Assembly: GCA_963733085.1 (NCBI GenBank)
Contig: CAVTBY010000010.1
Span: 744,001-808,000 of the forward strand
Length of the DNA: 64,000 bases
Reading direction: 5' to 3'
Source of the DNA: Desertimonas sp963733085
GTDB taxonomy: Bacteria; Actinomycetota; Acidimicrobiia; Acidimicrobiales; Ilumatobacteraceae
In this document: in pieces, positions 1 through 10,244 of the stretch
Position numbering within the stretch: position 1 is the stretch's first letter
Layout: every line of letters starts with the position of its first letter
Program-made: the position numbers and the translations under genes
Notes under the pieces: generated by a model
The model's database searches: none
Seen by the model: only the letters and a program-made list of their open reading frames with translations
Told to the model about the DNA's origin: nothing

Positions 1-1
1 A

Positions 2-1477
2 AGCAACGACATCGAGTGGTCGCTCGACATCTCCTCGCCGGCGCTGTGGTGGCCGCATTCCCTCGGCAGGCAGCCGCTCACCGACATCCGTGTCGAAGTC
101 GTCATCGACGGCGAGGTCAGCGACGGGATGTCCCGCAGGACCGGGTTGCGCGAGGTGGCGTTCTCCGACTGGGTGTTCTCGATCAATGGCGAGCGGATGT
201 TCCTCAAGGGCGCCAACCTCGTCCCGGCCCGTCCCGGGCTGGCCGACGTCAGTCCGGAACTGGTCCGCGCCGACGTCGAACGTGCCGTGGAGGCCGGTCT
301 CGACGCGCTTCGGGTCCAGGCGCACGTCGCCACCGACGATCTGTACTCGGCAGCCGACGAGCTGGGCGTCGTTCTCCTCCAGGACTTTCCCCTCCAGTGG
401 GGCTACGGACGCCATGTGCGTCGGGAGGCGGTTCGTCAGGCGCGCGAGGCGGTGTCGGCGCTCGGTCACCATCCCTCGATCATCCAATGGTGCGCCCACG
501 ACGAGCCGGTGGCCGACGCTCCCCAGCTCGATGGCGACTCGACGCGGACGAGACTGCGCCGGTTCGCCCGGCAGCAACTCCCGACGTGGAACAAGTCGGT
601 GCTCGACCGCTGGGTCAAGCGGGCCTTCGAACAGGCCGACCCGACACGCCCGACGATCGCCCACAGCGGAGTCTTGCCGCACCTCCCCCAGCTCGACGGC
701 ACGGACAGCCACCTGTGGCTCGGCTGGCATCGTGGGCACGTCGACGAGCTCGCCGAACGGGCCCGCACCGTGCCACGGCTCGTGCGTTTCGTCAGCGAGT
801 TCGGCGCCCAGTCGGTTCCCGACAGCGCCAGCGAGTTCGTCGACGCACTGACGTGGCCGGACCTCGATTGGGACGGCCTCGCCGAGCATCACGGCCTCGA
901 GGCGGACGTGATGCGGCTGCGCCATCCACCCGAGCAGTACCAGTCGTTCGCGGCATGGCGGCGGGCGACGCAGCGCTACCAGGCCGACCTGCTGCGCCGC
1001 CAGATCGAGACGCTCCGGCGGCTCAAGTACCATCCGACCGGCGGGTTCTGCTTCTCCTGGTTCGCCGACGCGATGCCGATGATCTCGGCGGCAGTGCTCG
1101 ACCACGACCGGCGGCCGAAGCCCGCCTGGATGGCTGTCGTCGAGGCCTGCCGCCCGGTAATTGTCGTCTGCGACGCGTTGCCCGACGAGATCGTGCCGGG
1201 TAGGTCGTTGACGCTCGACGTGCACGTCGTCAGCGACCTCCGCGAGCCGCTCGCCGCAACGGTGGCAGCGACCGCGTCGTGGCCCGGTGGGTCGCGGCAG
1301 TGGGGTTTCCGCGGCGAGATCGAGGCCGACGACTGCGCCCTCGTCGGGCGAGTCACGATCGACGTCCCCGACGTCGCCGGCGAACTGCTCGTCGGGCTCG
1401 CCCTCGACGGACGCACCGCGTCGGGCGACCCGGTCACGGCAACGCGCCGAGCCGGGGCAACGATCATGGCTCGCTGA
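2..1477 (+). CDS. Glycoside hydrolase family 2 protein, beta-mannosidase-like (5' truncated)
   Basis: Reading frame 2 is open from the window edge, so the start lies outside; 491 residues are visible. The N-terminal part reads LWWPHSLGRQPLTD and then FSINGERMFLKGANLVP, the end of the GH2 sandwich domain and start of the TIM barrel in beta-mannosidases. The acid/base position is in HPSIIQWCAHDEPV, where GH2 enzymes usually have an Asn-Glu pair; here the residue before the Glu is Asp. The nucleophile Glu lies in RFVSEFGAQSVPD. The protein probably hydrolyses beta-linked mannosides or a related sugar. It has no signal sequence in view. The next gene is convergent, 27 bp away. Substrate is inferred from family only; the Asp-for-Asn change beside the acid/base is unusual. 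Confidence 0.82.
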   Translation, partial: SNDIEWSLDISSPALWWPHSLGRQPLTDIRVEVVIDGEVSDGMSRRTGLREVAFSDWVFSINGERMFLKGANLVPARPGLADVSPELVRADVERAVEAGLDALRVQAHVATDDLYSAADELGVVLLQDFPLQWGYGRHVRREAVRQAREAVSALGHHPSIIQWCAHDEPVADAPQLDGDSTRTRLRRFARQQLPTWNKSVLDRWVKRAFEQADPTRPTIAHSGVLPHLPQLDGTDSHLWLGWHRGHVDELAERARTVPRLVRFVSEFGAQSVPDSASEFVDALTWPDLDWDGLAEHHGLEADVMRLRHPPEQYQSFAAWRRATQRYQADLLRRQIETLRRLKYHPTGGFCFSWFADAMPMISAAVLDHDRRPKPAWMAVVEACRPVIVVCDALPDEIVPGRSLTLDVHVVSDLREPLAATVAATASWPGGSRQWGFRGEIEADDCALVGRVTIDVPDVAGELLVGLALDGRTASGDPVTATRRAGATIMAR

Positions 1478-1504
1478 CCGCAGGTCCCGCCAACCGCGAC
1501 CGAA

Positions 1505-2836
1505 CTAAGCCCCTGCGGCGGGCAGGTCGGGGCGCAGTTGGGCGCGGTCGGCGGCGAGGGCGCCACGGTCCCAGCCGAGAGCGTCGTAGGTCCGGCGCGC
1601 CCGTGACGTCGTCAGCGGTCCGAACGTGGCGGCGATCTCCTCGTCGATCGCGTCGGCTCGCGCCGCGAGCACCGGCAGGAGATCCGATGCCGTGTGGGAA
1701 GTCGCCTCCGCCTCGACCGCTTCGTTCACCTCGCTGAGGCGCCTGTCGATGCGGCAGGCGTAGGCGAACAGGAACGACGAACGGAAGGCGCGGCCACGGG
1801 TGTGCGCTCCCGGCAGGGCGTTCGCCGCCTCGGCCAGCATCGCCGCGTGCGACTGCACGAGCAATGACGTGAACAACACTTCGGTGGCAGCGATGTCGCC
1901 GGGAAACCCGACAACGGACACCAACCCGAGGCCCTGGTGGGTCACGGCCTTGCAGCGCGAGTGCTTGGCGACAACGTGAAGGAGATGCGATTTCTGGTCG
2001 GCGTATGGATCGTCAATTGAGAGTCGAATCGTCACCGGTCGGTCCGATCGGTCCGACCGCGACCACAACACGGCGGCGTCGATGGCATGACGGGCCATCA
2101 ACTCCTGCGCCTTCGCCGTGAACGTCTCGGCCTCGGCTTCGAACGTCGTCGACTCGGCCTGGGCGAGCAGAGCCCGGACCTTGGCGAGTATCGGATCGTC
2201 GGTGACACGACCGTCGTCGCGGCGATTCCACGTCGATGGGTCAGTGCCGGGCGGCGGCAGGATCGTCGGCAGGTACGCAATGTTGGCAAGTAGCTCGAGC
2301 GACCGAATGATCAGCAGCACACGGCTGGGCGGCACGTCCTCCGCCGACTCGACCACTGATCGCAGCCATCCTGGCTCTGCGACGATCCCGGAACTGACGG
2401 CCACAGCCTGCTCCGACCACTGCGGATGCATTGTCTCCCGGTCACGCCGAGCATGATCGTGAGCGATCAGGAGGCGAACAATGCGTCCGATCTGCTGGTC
2501 ACGTCGGCAGGCATAGCGGGCGAGCTCGCTCGGCTGCCACCCGCGTTGCCAAACCTGACCGATGAGCCACGCCAGCTGCAACTCCGCCTCGGCCACAACA
2601 TCCACAAAGACGGCGTCGTCGAACACGATGCCGAACGACTTCGACGAGTTCTCGGCCCGGCGCAGGCCGACGAGGTCCCACAACGCCTCCCGAATCTGCT
2701 GCGGGTTCGGCTTCGTCCCGCTGGACGGTGTCGCCGCTTCATCGTCTCGCACCCACGAGTGAGCGGCCTGTCGCCGGCCGTGCTCGGCCCGCCGTCTCGC
2801 CTTCTCCCGCCGCCGTTGCTTGTTGCGCACTCCCAT
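1505..2836 (-). CDS. DUF2786 domain-containing protein
   Basis: 443 residues. The start MGVRNKQRRREKARRRAEHG is strongly basic, which suggests nucleic-acid contact. The middle contains ILAKVRALLAQAESTTFEAEAETFTAKAQELMARHAI, the recognisable DUF2786 helical motif of actinobacteria and phages, whose biochemical role is not established. The segment after it is rich in Asp/Arg and Ala helices and ends in an Ala-rich tail. The gene is convergent with the GH2 gene and divergent from the VapBC operon; the 115 bp between it and vapB carry a perfect palindrome assigned to the toxin-antitoxin operon. No frameshift is seen. Function unknown. Confidence 0.7.
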   Translation of the reverse strand: MGVRNKQRRREKARRRAEHGRRQAAHSWVRDDEAATPSSGTKPNPQQIREALWDLVGLRRAENSSKSFGIVFDDAVFVDVVAEAELQLAWLIGQVWQRGWQPSELARYACRRDQQIGRIVRLLIAHDHARRDRETMHPQWSEQAVAVSSGIVAEPGWLRSVVESAEDVPPSRVLLIIRSLELLANIAYLPTILPPPGTDPSTWNRRDDGRVTDDPILAKVRALLAQAESTTFEAEAETFTAKAQELMARHAIDAAVLWSRSDRSDRPVTIRLSIDDPYADQKSHLLHVVAKHSRCKAVTHQGLGLVSVVGFPGDIAATEVLFTSLLVQSHAAMLAEAANALPGAHTRGRAFRSSFLFAYACRIDRRLSEVNEAVEAEATSHTASDLLPVLAARADAIDEEIAATFGPLTTSRARRTYDALGWDRGALAADRAQLRPDLPAAGA

Positions 2837-2918
2837 GACGCCGACCGTACGCGTGGGGTGTCAGGGCCCCGCGGATGCTGAGTGGGGCGGATCGCCCAGC
2901 CCGCGCCAGGTTCGACTA

Positions 2919-2935
2919 ACATGCAAAATGCATGT
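2919..2935. promoter_or_regulatory. Perfect palindrome, candidate VapB operator
   Basis: ACATGCA-AAA-TGCATGT is a 7-bp perfect inverted repeat with a 3-nt spacer, 16 bp upstream of the vapB ATG. A second, looser repeat ATGC-N5-GCAT (2941-2953) overlaps that start codon. VapB-type antitoxins of the ribbon-helix-helix class bind such palindromes to repress their own operon, so autoregulation is the likely role (inference). Confidence 0.5.
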
Positions 2936-2951
2936 GAGCTATGCTCTGTGC

Positions 2952-3191
2952 ATGACCGTGAGCGTGCAGATTCGCAACGTCCCGGAGGAGCTGGTCGCCG
3001 AGCTCAAGGCCCGCGCTGCCGCGCGTCGACAGAGCCTCAGCGATTACCTCCTCGGTGAGCTCGAGCAGATCGCCGCCGTTCCCGCCTTGGATGACTGGCT
3101 CAAGGAACGGCTGGCAGCGCCGAGGCGGAAGGTGGGCGTGTCGGGTGCGGAAGCGGTCCGCGAGGCACGCGCCGAGATGGGCTGGGATTGA
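2952..3191 (+). CDS. vapB: Ribbon-helix-helix antitoxin, VapB/FitA-like
   Basis: 79 residues. The first half, SVQIRNVPEELVAELKARAAARRQSLSDYLLGEL, is a typical FitA/VapB ribbon-helix-helix DNA-binding fold: a short beta strand and two helices, with an Arg/Ser-rich helix 2. The C-terminal half (DWLKERLAAPRRKVG...) would bind and neutralise the partner nuclease. The ATG at 2952 follows a palindromic operator, and the open frame upstream of it lacks a ribosome-binding site, so this start is preferred. Its TGA stop overlaps the TTG start of the toxin (TTGA), a standard coupled toxin-antitoxin arrangement. Confidence 0.85.
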   Translation: MTVSVQIRNVPEELVAELKARAAARRQSLSDYLLGELEQIAAVPALDDWLKERLAAPRRKVGVSGAEAVREARAEMGWD

Positions 3192-3577
3192 TCGTCCTCG
3201 ATGCATCGGCCGCCTACGAACTTCTGACCGACACGGCGACGGGAAGTGGCGTCGCGCATCGTCTTGTCGGTGAAGCGCTACACGTTCCGGCCCACTTCGA
3301 GATCGAAACAGCCGGCGCCATTCGACGGCAGACGTTGCGCGGCGAGCTGAGCGCGGCCGACGAGCAGCGGGCGTACGAGGCGTTGCGGCGGATGCACGTG
3401 CGGAGCTGGACCGCCGAGTCGGGCCTCGATCGCGCCTGGGCGCTACGACACTCGCTGACGATCGCCGATGGGCTGTACGTCGCCCTCGCCGAAGCGTTGG
3501 GCGTTCCCCTGCTGACGTGCGACGAGCGCCTCGCACGCGCTCACGGCCACGACGCGGTGATCGAACTGGCGACCTGA
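3188..3577 (+). CDS. vapC: PIN-domain toxin, VapC family ribonuclease
   Basis: 129 residues, normal for VapC. The N-terminus is LIVLDASAAYELLT, giving the first acidic PIN residue (Asp5). Further acidic residues follow in HFEIETAG (Glu), SLTIADGLYVALAEALG (Asp) and LLTCDERLARA (Asp), so the four-carboxylate Mg-binding set looks intact. The product should be a site-specific endoribonuclease held inactive by the upstream antitoxin. TTG is the start codon; it overlaps the antitoxin stop, so translation is probably coupled. A hairpin of the CCGATGGGTGT family begins 14 nt after the stop and may terminate the operon. Confidence 0.88.
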   Translation: MIVLDASAAYELLTDTATGSGVAHRLVGEALHVPAHFEIETAGAIRRQTLRGELSAADEQRAYEALRRMHVRSWTAESGLDRAWALRHSLTIADGLYVALAEALGVPLLTCDERLARAHGHDAVIELAT

Positions 3578-3591
3578 CGTCCGGAACGTCG

Positions 3592-3639
3592 ACCGATGGG
3601 TGTTTTCATGACCGAATCGTCATGACAACACCCATCGGT
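3592..3639. repeat. Hairpin element E1 (CCGATGGGTGT family)
   Basis: Two 21-nt arms, 3592-3612 and 3619-3639, match at 20 of 21 positions around a 6-nt spacer (CGAATC). The outer half of the arm is ACCGATGGGTGTT; the inner half ends TCATGAC. It sits between the convergent vapC and sdhB genes, 14 nt after one stop and 4 nt from the other. It is probably a two-way transcription terminator, though it has no U-tract. The outer arm is shared with 7206-7257 and 47999-48050. Confidence 0.75.
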
Positions 3640-3643
3640 GCGC

Positions 3644-4431
3644 TCAGGTGCGGCTGAGCAGGCGGCGGTTCTTGAACTTGGCCTTGAGGTAGTCGGCGTT
3701 CATCAGGGCGATGACGTCAATCGAGATCTCCTTCGGGCACGCCACCTCGCACTCGCCGTGGTTGGTGCACGAGCCGAAGTACTCCTCCATCGTCTCGACC
3801 ATCGCCTCGGTGCGGGCGAACCGCTCGGCCTGGCCCTGCGGGAGGAGGTTGAGGTGGGTGATCTTGGCGCCGGTGAACAGGTTGGCGGCGCCGTTCGGAC
3901 AGGCGGCGACGCACGCCCCACAGCCGATGCACAGGGCGGCGGCCTCGGCGGCGTCGGAGACCGGTTTGGGGATCGGGATGAGGTTGGCGTCGGGCGCGCC
4001 ACCGGTCGGGGCGGTGATGAAACCACCCGCCTCGACGATGCGATCGAAGGCGCCGCGGTCGCACATCAGGTCCTTGATGATCGGGAACGACCGCGCTCGC
4101 CACGGCTCGACGACGATCTCGGCACCGCTGTCGAACTTGCGCATATGCAGCTGGCACGATGCTGTCCCCCGCTGGGGTCCGTGAGCCTGGCCGTTGATCA
4201 TCAGCGAACACGTCCCGCAGATCCCCTCACGGCAATCGTGGTCGAACGTGATGGCGTCCTTGCCCTCGGCGATCAACCGCTCGTTGAGGATGTCGAGGAG
4301 CTCGAGGAACGAGGCTTCCTCGGAGATCTCGTCGACCTGAAAGGTCTCGAAGTGACCGGCGTCGTCCGGTCCGGCCTGCCGCCAGATCCGCAGTGTGAGG
4401 TTCCTGACAGAACCGGGCCCGTCGGCGTCAC

Positions 4432-4435
<4 letters not shown>
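3644..4435 (-). CDS. sdhB: Succinate dehydrogenase iron-sulfur subunit
   Basis: 263 residues. Carries the three Fe-S clusters that pass electrons from FAD to the membrane subunit. The N-terminal [2Fe-2S] domain has HDCREGICGTCSLMINGQ plus a further Cys in GTASCQLHMRKF. The C-terminal domain has CIGCGACVAACPNGA and CTNHGECEVACPKE for the [4Fe-4S] and [3Fe-4S] centres. The GTG start at 4435 is chosen because GTGA overlaps the sdhA stop by 4 nt, implying coupled translation; a longer open frame upstream lies wholly inside sdhA. Last gene of sdhCAB. The stop is 4 nt from hairpin E1. Confidence 0.95.
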
Positions 4436-6390
<1,955 letters not shown>

Positions 6391-6397
6391 TGCTTGC

Positions 6398-7138
6398 TCA
6401 ATCGACGATGCCGGCTTGCACGGCAATGGGGAACGACACGTTGCCGACGACGATCAGCGTGGCGATGCCGACGGCGGCGGCGCGGCGCCATTGGTTGAAC
6501 CGTGGCGAGTTCCATCCCATCGACTGGAACATGCTCCAGAAACCATGGAAGAGGTGGATGCCGAGCACGATGTTGGCGACGACGTAAAAGATCGCCACCG
6601 GGAGTCGCGACAGGCTGGCGTCGACGTTGTGGTACACGGCGCCACGCACGAAGTCGGGGTTGACCCAGCCCCACGTGAGGTCGGCGAGGTGCCAGGCAAT
6701 GAACAGCAACACGATGATGCCGCTCCAACGCATCGTCCGGCTGGCGAAGTTGGCGGCGATGTACTCGCGGGGCGACTGGTAACCCTGCGGGCGGGCCCGC
6801 CGATTGATGATCGTCAGGGTGTAGGCGGCGTGCAGATGGAGGGCGAGGGAGACGATGAGGACGATGCGCAACAGCCACAGCGTCACGGTGCGGGGGAAGA
6901 ACGGAACGAGCAGCTCACGCAGCCACTCGCCGTAGTGGTCGATGTCCTCCGGGCCGAAGTACATCTTGAGGTTGCCGATCATGTGGACGACGACGTAACC
7001 GACGCCGATCAGCCCCGTGATCGCCATCACGTACTTCTTGCCGACCGCCGTCGAGTACAGGTCGAGGAGGAACGGCTTGCGCTTGCGTCGCTTCGTCGCC
7101 GGACCGCTGACCGGTCCGCGGGCGACGACCTGTGCCAT
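6398..7138 (-). CDS. sdhC: Succinate dehydrogenase cytochrome b subunit (type B, diheme)
   Basis: 246 residues, one polypeptide, as expected for type B enzymes that lack a separate SdhD. About five hydrophobic segments are visible: around AITGLIGVGYVVVHMIG, LLRIVLIVSLALHLHAAYT, WSGIIVLLFIAWHLADLTWG, AIFYVVANIVLGIHLFHGFW and AAVGIATLIVVGNVSF. His residues in the first four (VVVHM, LHLHA, AWHL, GIHLFHG) are candidates for binding two hemes b. It anchors SdhAB and delivers electrons to quinone. First gene of the operon; the upstream 150 bp contain hairpin E2, which probably ends the preceding transcript. Confidence 0.92.
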   Translation of the reverse strand: MAQVVARGPVSGPATKRRKRKPFLLDLYSTAVGKKYVMAITGLIGVGYVVVHMIGNLKMYFGPEDIDHYGEWLRELLVPFFPRTVTLWLLRIVLIVSLALHLHAAYTLTIINRRARPQGYQSPREYIAANFASRTMRWSGIIVLLFIAWHLADLTWGWVNPDFVRGAVYHNVDASLSRLPVAIFYVVANIVLGIHLFHGFWSMFQSMGWNSPRFNQWRRAAAVGIATLIVVGNVSFPIAVQAGIVD

Positions 7139-7205
7139 GGGCCGAAGGATAGAGGCGCGCGGCGCCGCCCCCGTAAATCAGCACCGTTACGACCCGACCC
7201 GGGTC

Positions 7206-7257
7206 CAACCGTTGGGTGTGTAGGGGACGCTTCGGTCCCCCTGGCACCCATCGGTTG
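7206..7257. repeat. Hairpin element E2 (CCGATGGGTGT family)
   Basis: Arms 7206-7228 and 7235-7257 are 23 nt long and match at 18 positions, with spacer GCTTCG. Outer arms read CAACCGTTGGGTGT and, on the other side, the complement of CAACCGATGGGTG; the inner part is AGGGGAC/GTCCCC. It lies 3' of the DUF3097 gene (33 nt after its stop) and 5' of sdhC, so it could separate the two minus-strand transcripts. Confidence 0.65.
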
Positions 7258-7289
7258 CGGCAGGAGCACGCGAACGCACGCACGGGGGA

Positions 7290-8102
7290 TCAGCTCGGCG
7301 TCACGAAATCGAGCAGCTGTTCGACGGCGCCGACGAGCTCGGGACGGAGGTCGGCGTAGGAGCGGACGCGGTTGCGCAGGCGCGGCCAGAACGAGTCGAC
7401 GTCGGTGCCGAGGGCCCGGCACAGACCTTCTTTCCAGGGCACGCCCGGCGGCACCTCTGGCCATGCGTCGATCCCGATCAGGTGCGGGCGGATCCCCTCC
7501 CAGACGTCGACGAACGGATGCCCGGTGACCAGGATGTGTGGCCCGGACACCTGATCGGCCAGGCGTCGCTCCTTCGATCCCGGCACGAGGTGGTCGAGCA
7601 GGACCCCGAGTCGCCGGCCGGCGGACGGCGCGAACGCGCTGACGGCGGTGGCGAGGTGGTCGGCGCCGTGCAACGGCTCGACGACGATGCCTCCGTCGCG
7701 GAGCTCGTCGCCCCACACGACTTCGACCAGCTCGGCGTCGTGGCGGCCTTCGACCCAGATCCGGCTCGCCGCGGCGACACGAGCGCTGGCAAGTGCGGTG
7801 CTGACGGACCCCGATGCCGTGACTGCGCGGGACACAACGGACGCTTCGCGACGCGCTGTCGGCCGGCGCAGCGTGACCGGACGACCCTCGAGCAGGAAGC
7901 CACCGGGTTTCCACGCGAAGTGCCGTTGGTGGTTGTGCCGATCGCGCAGAGTCACCGCTTGCACCGTCCAACGCACGACATCGCCGCAGTACCCGCTGGC
8001 GCGGTCCTCGACGACCAGGCCGAGCTTGACCTCGACTTCGGGGTAGCGAGGCGGTCGAGTGTGCTCAGCAAACTCCTCGAGGATGTCGCGCTCGTAGGCC
8101 AT
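7290..8102 (-). CDS. DUF3097 family protein
   Basis: 270 residues from ATG 8102; an alternative GTG at 8165 would overlap the upstream gene by 26 nt. The start MAYERDILEEFAEHTRPPRYPEVEVKLGLVVED and the phrases GDVVRWTVQAVTLRDRHNHQRHFAWKPGGFLLEGRPVTL and HILVTGHPFVDVWEGIRPHLIGIDAWPEVPPG match my memory of DUF3097, a cytoplasmic family largely confined to actinobacteria and of unknown function. Acidic and His residues in the last motif are conserved, which suggests metal or nucleotide binding, but that is speculation. No frameshift. 38 nt downstream of the gene at 8140-8829, possibly co-transcribed. Confidence 0.75.
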   Translation of the reverse strand: MAYERDILEEFAEHTRPPRYPEVEVKLGLVVEDRASGYCGDVVRWTVQAVTLRDRHNHQRHFAWKPGGFLLEGRPVTLRRPTARREASVVSRAVTASGSVSTALASARVAAASRIWVEGRHDAELVEVVWGDELRDGGIVVEPLHGADHLATAVSAFAPSAGRRLGVLLDHLVPGSKERRLADQVSGPHILVTGHPFVDVWEGIRPHLIGIDAWPEVPPGVPWKEGLCRALGTDVDSFWPRLRNRVRSYADLRPELVGAVEQLLDFVTPS

Positions 8103-8139
8103 CGTCGTAACTGTGACAGCTGCGCCGAACCAGGCGGCG

Positions 8140-8829
8140 TCAATCCGCGTCGCCACGTCGGACACGCCAGCCGTCGGGAGTGAGCACCCAGTCGACAGTG
8201 GTCTGATCGGGGAAGGCGAACGGAGCCCGCAGTCCGGTGTGGGCGAACGCCTCCGGTAGTTCGACGGGGCCGAACTGGTCGCCCCACCGGTGCCAGCGAT
8301 GTGCCGGCGCCTCGCCGAGGTGGATCGGGTTGGTGCCGCCGATCTCGATCACGCCGTGAACGACGCCAGTCTGTTCGTAGCCGTGGGGCACCGTGCGCGG
8401 CTCCGACACCGCATACCACTCGAGGTCCCAGGACAGCGCGGTCGGCACGCCATAGGCCCGTCCCAGCGCGTCGTCGGGGTCGTCGAGCGCCGCCGCGTAG
8501 GTCTCGTTGGCCACGGTCCACTGTTCCATCGGGGCGTCGCACGTGTGCTCTGCCCACAGGCCATCACCTTTGACGAGCAGCGGATCCGATCGCAACGGAA
8601 CCCGCCAGTCGGCGACGTGGAGCAGCGGCTCGCCGGCCCGCGCCAGCGCCGCCCAGTACCAGGCCCTGTCCCCGACGATGCGATAGCCGGAGATGAGGCC
8701 GGTCGCGGGCTGGACGAGCCGCCCACTCTGGGCACCGCCCAGACCCCAGGCCGTGAACAGCCACTCTTCGGATCGCGCCCACGAGTGACGCCGTTCGTCA
8801 CTCGGTCCCGGAGACTCGGACGACGTCAT
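8140..8829 (-). CDS. Hypothetical protein
   Basis: 229 residues, not recognised. It is rich in Trp (EEWLFTAWGLGG, RAWYWAAL, MEQWTVANETYAA, SWDLEWYAV, HRWHRWGDQF) and has no signal peptide or membrane segment. The reading frame is clean and the residue mix is that of a soluble folded protein. The pattern, including IGGTNPIHLGEAPAHRWHRWGDQFGP, suggests a beta-rich, lipocalin-like or DUF7064-like fold of the kind seen near SCP2/steroid genes, but I cannot support a family. It is divergent from the SCP2-like gene, 17 bp away, so the two share one promoter region. Confidence 0.6.
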   Translation of the reverse strand: MTSSESPGPSDERRHSWARSEEWLFTAWGLGGAQSGRLVQPATGLISGYRIVGDRAWYWAALARAGEPLLHVADWRVPLRSDPLLVKGDGLWAEHTCDAPMEQWTVANETYAAALDDPDDALGRAYGVPTALSWDLEWYAVSEPRTVPHGYEQTGVVHGVIEIGGTNPIHLGEAPAHRWHRWGDQFGPVELPEAFAHTGLRAPFAFPDQTTVDWVLTPDGWRVRRGDAD

Positions 8830-8846
8830 TCCGGCAAACTACGTAC

Positions 8847-9236
8847 GTGCGCTATCTCAGCCTCGACTGGATCGACGCTGTCGATCAGGCCGTTGCCGCC
8901 AACGAGCCGATCCAGGAGCTCGTGCCGACCCACGAGATCGGCGTCACTCAGGTCGTCACGGACGGCCCAGAGGGCGACACCACGTATCACCTCCAGGTGG
9001 GCGATGGAGCGATCGCCTTCGCGGCCGGGCCTGCCGATCCTGAACACGTGCGCATGGAACAATCGTGGGACACGGCGGTCGCCGTTGCGACCGGCACCCT
9101 CAACGCCCAGGAGGCGTTCGTGTCCGGGCAGATCCGGTTGCACGGCGATCAGCAACGGTTGCTCGACGCACAGCCGCTGTTCGGCGCCCTCGACTCCGTG
9201 TTCAAGGCGGTCAGAGAAGAGACGGTGTACGAGTGA
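8847..9236 (+). CDS. SCP2-like sterol-carrier domain protein
   Basis: 129 residues, GTG start. The order of elements (IGVTQVVTDGPEGDTTYHLQVGDGAIAFAAGPADPEHVRMEQSWDTAVAVATGTLNAQEAFVSGQIRLHGDQQRLL) is that of an SCP-2 domain: a beta sheet followed by an Asp-Thr-containing helix and the A-x-x-A-F-x-x-G-x-I/L-x-G-D motif. Such proteins bind lipids or sterols in a hydrophobic tunnel. The ligand here is unknown. Followed 22 bp later by the DNA glycosylase gene. Confidence 0.75.
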   Translation: MRYLSLDWIDAVDQAVAANEPIQELVPTHEIGVTQVVTDGPEGDTTYHLQVGDGAIAFAAGPADPEHVRMEQSWDTAVAVATGTLNAQEAFVSGQIRLHGDQQRLLDAQPLFGALDSVFKAVREETVYE

Positions 9237-9258
9237 CGGAGTTACGGAGCTAAGCCCC

Positions 9259-10119
9259 ATGCCCGAGATGCCCGAGGTCCAGGCCCACGCCGAGCGGCTC
9301 ACCGAGCAGTTCGGTGGGCTGCGTCTCAAGCTGTTCCGCCCGTTCACGTTCACGGCCCTGAAGTCGGCCGTCCCGGCCCCCGACGAGGCATACGGTCAGC
9401 CCCTGAAAGTCGTCGGCCGGCGCGGCAAATTCCTCCTCCTCGAGTTCGAGCCGGTGACGTTCGTCGTCCACTTGATGCAGGGGGGCCGGCTGCTCGTCGA
9501 CGAGAAGAAGTCGGCGAAGCCACGCGCCGGCCAGGCCCGGTTCACGTTCGAGCGGCTGCCCGGGGGCACCGACCCGCCCGCCCTGTTACTCACCGAGCAG
9601 GGCAGCGAACGCAAGGCCGGCGTGTGGTGCGTGCCGACGGAGAAGGCGCTCGCCAGCGAACCACTCGACACGCTCGGCCCGGAAGCGGCCATGATCTCGG
9701 CAAGCGAATTGGCGGCTCGATTCAACGCGATGCCGAACACGCGGTTGCACTCGTTCCTGCGCGACCAGCACGCCGTCGCCGGTCTCGGTCGTCGCCTCGC
9801 CAACGAGGTGTGCCACCGCGCCAAGCTCTCGCCATTCGCGATGACGCACAAGCTCGAACCGGATGCGGCCGACACGATCGTCGGCGCCATCCACAATGCC
9901 GTCGAGGAGGGCCTCGCCGAGGAACGCCAGCGGCCCGACATGTCGTCGTCGAAGGAGCGACTTTCGCGAGTCCATCAGCGCACCGGCCAGCCATGCCCGG
10001 TCTGCGGCGACGCCGTGCGCGCCGTCGAGTACGCCAGCTACACGGTCAACTACTGCCCCACCTGCCAAACGGGCGGCAAAGTCCTCGCCGACAACACGAC
10101 GAGCAAGTTCTTGAAGTAG
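9259..10119 (+). CDS. Formamidopyrimidine/endonuclease VIII family DNA glycosylase
   Basis: 286 residues. It starts MPEMPEVQAH, matching the family signature MPELPEVE, so ATG 9259 is the start and Pro2 becomes the catalytic N-terminal imine-forming residue, with Glu3 as general acid. GRRGKFLLLEF supplies the conserved beta-hairpin Lys. The H2TH region is around NTRLHSFLRDQHAVAGLGRRLANEVCHRAKLSP. The C-terminal zinc finger is CPVCG...YCPTCQTGGK. It removes oxidised bases in base-excision repair. Whether it is Fpg- or Nei-like cannot be fixed by eye. A hairpin (10190-10236) follows. Confidence 0.88.
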   Translation: MPEMPEVQAHAERLTEQFGGLRLKLFRPFTFTALKSAVPAPDEAYGQPLKVVGRRGKFLLLEFEPVTFVVHLMQGGRLLVDEKKSAKPRAGQARFTFERLPGGTDPPALLLTEQGSERKAGVWCVPTEKALASEPLDTLGPEAAMISASELAARFNAMPNTRLHSFLRDQHAVAGLGRRLANEVCHRAKLSPFAMTHKLEPDAADTIVGAIHNAVEEGLAEERQRPDMSSSKERLSRVHQRTGQPCPVCGDAVRAVEYASYTVNYCPTCQTGGKVLADNTTSKFLK

Positions 10120-10189
10120 CCCGTCCTCGACCGCGTGTGCGCAGCGGTGCGCTACGCACTCGGCTGCTGAATCGTTGCCGATCAGGCCG

Positions 10190-10236
10190 CATCGGAGTGT
10201 TTCGTGCACACCTGTCCCTCACGAAACACTCCGATG
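10190..10236. repeat. Hairpin element E4 (GGAGTGTTT group)
   Basis: A 17-bp perfect inverted repeat, CATCGGAGTGTTTCGTG (10190-10206) and its complement (10220-10236), around a 13-nt spacer. It lies between two convergent genes: 70 nt after the glycosylase stop and 8 nt from the stop of the exported protein. Likely a bidirectional terminator. The outer arm resembles that of 61260-61337. Confidence 0.7.
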
Positions 10237-10244
10237 GCCAACAA

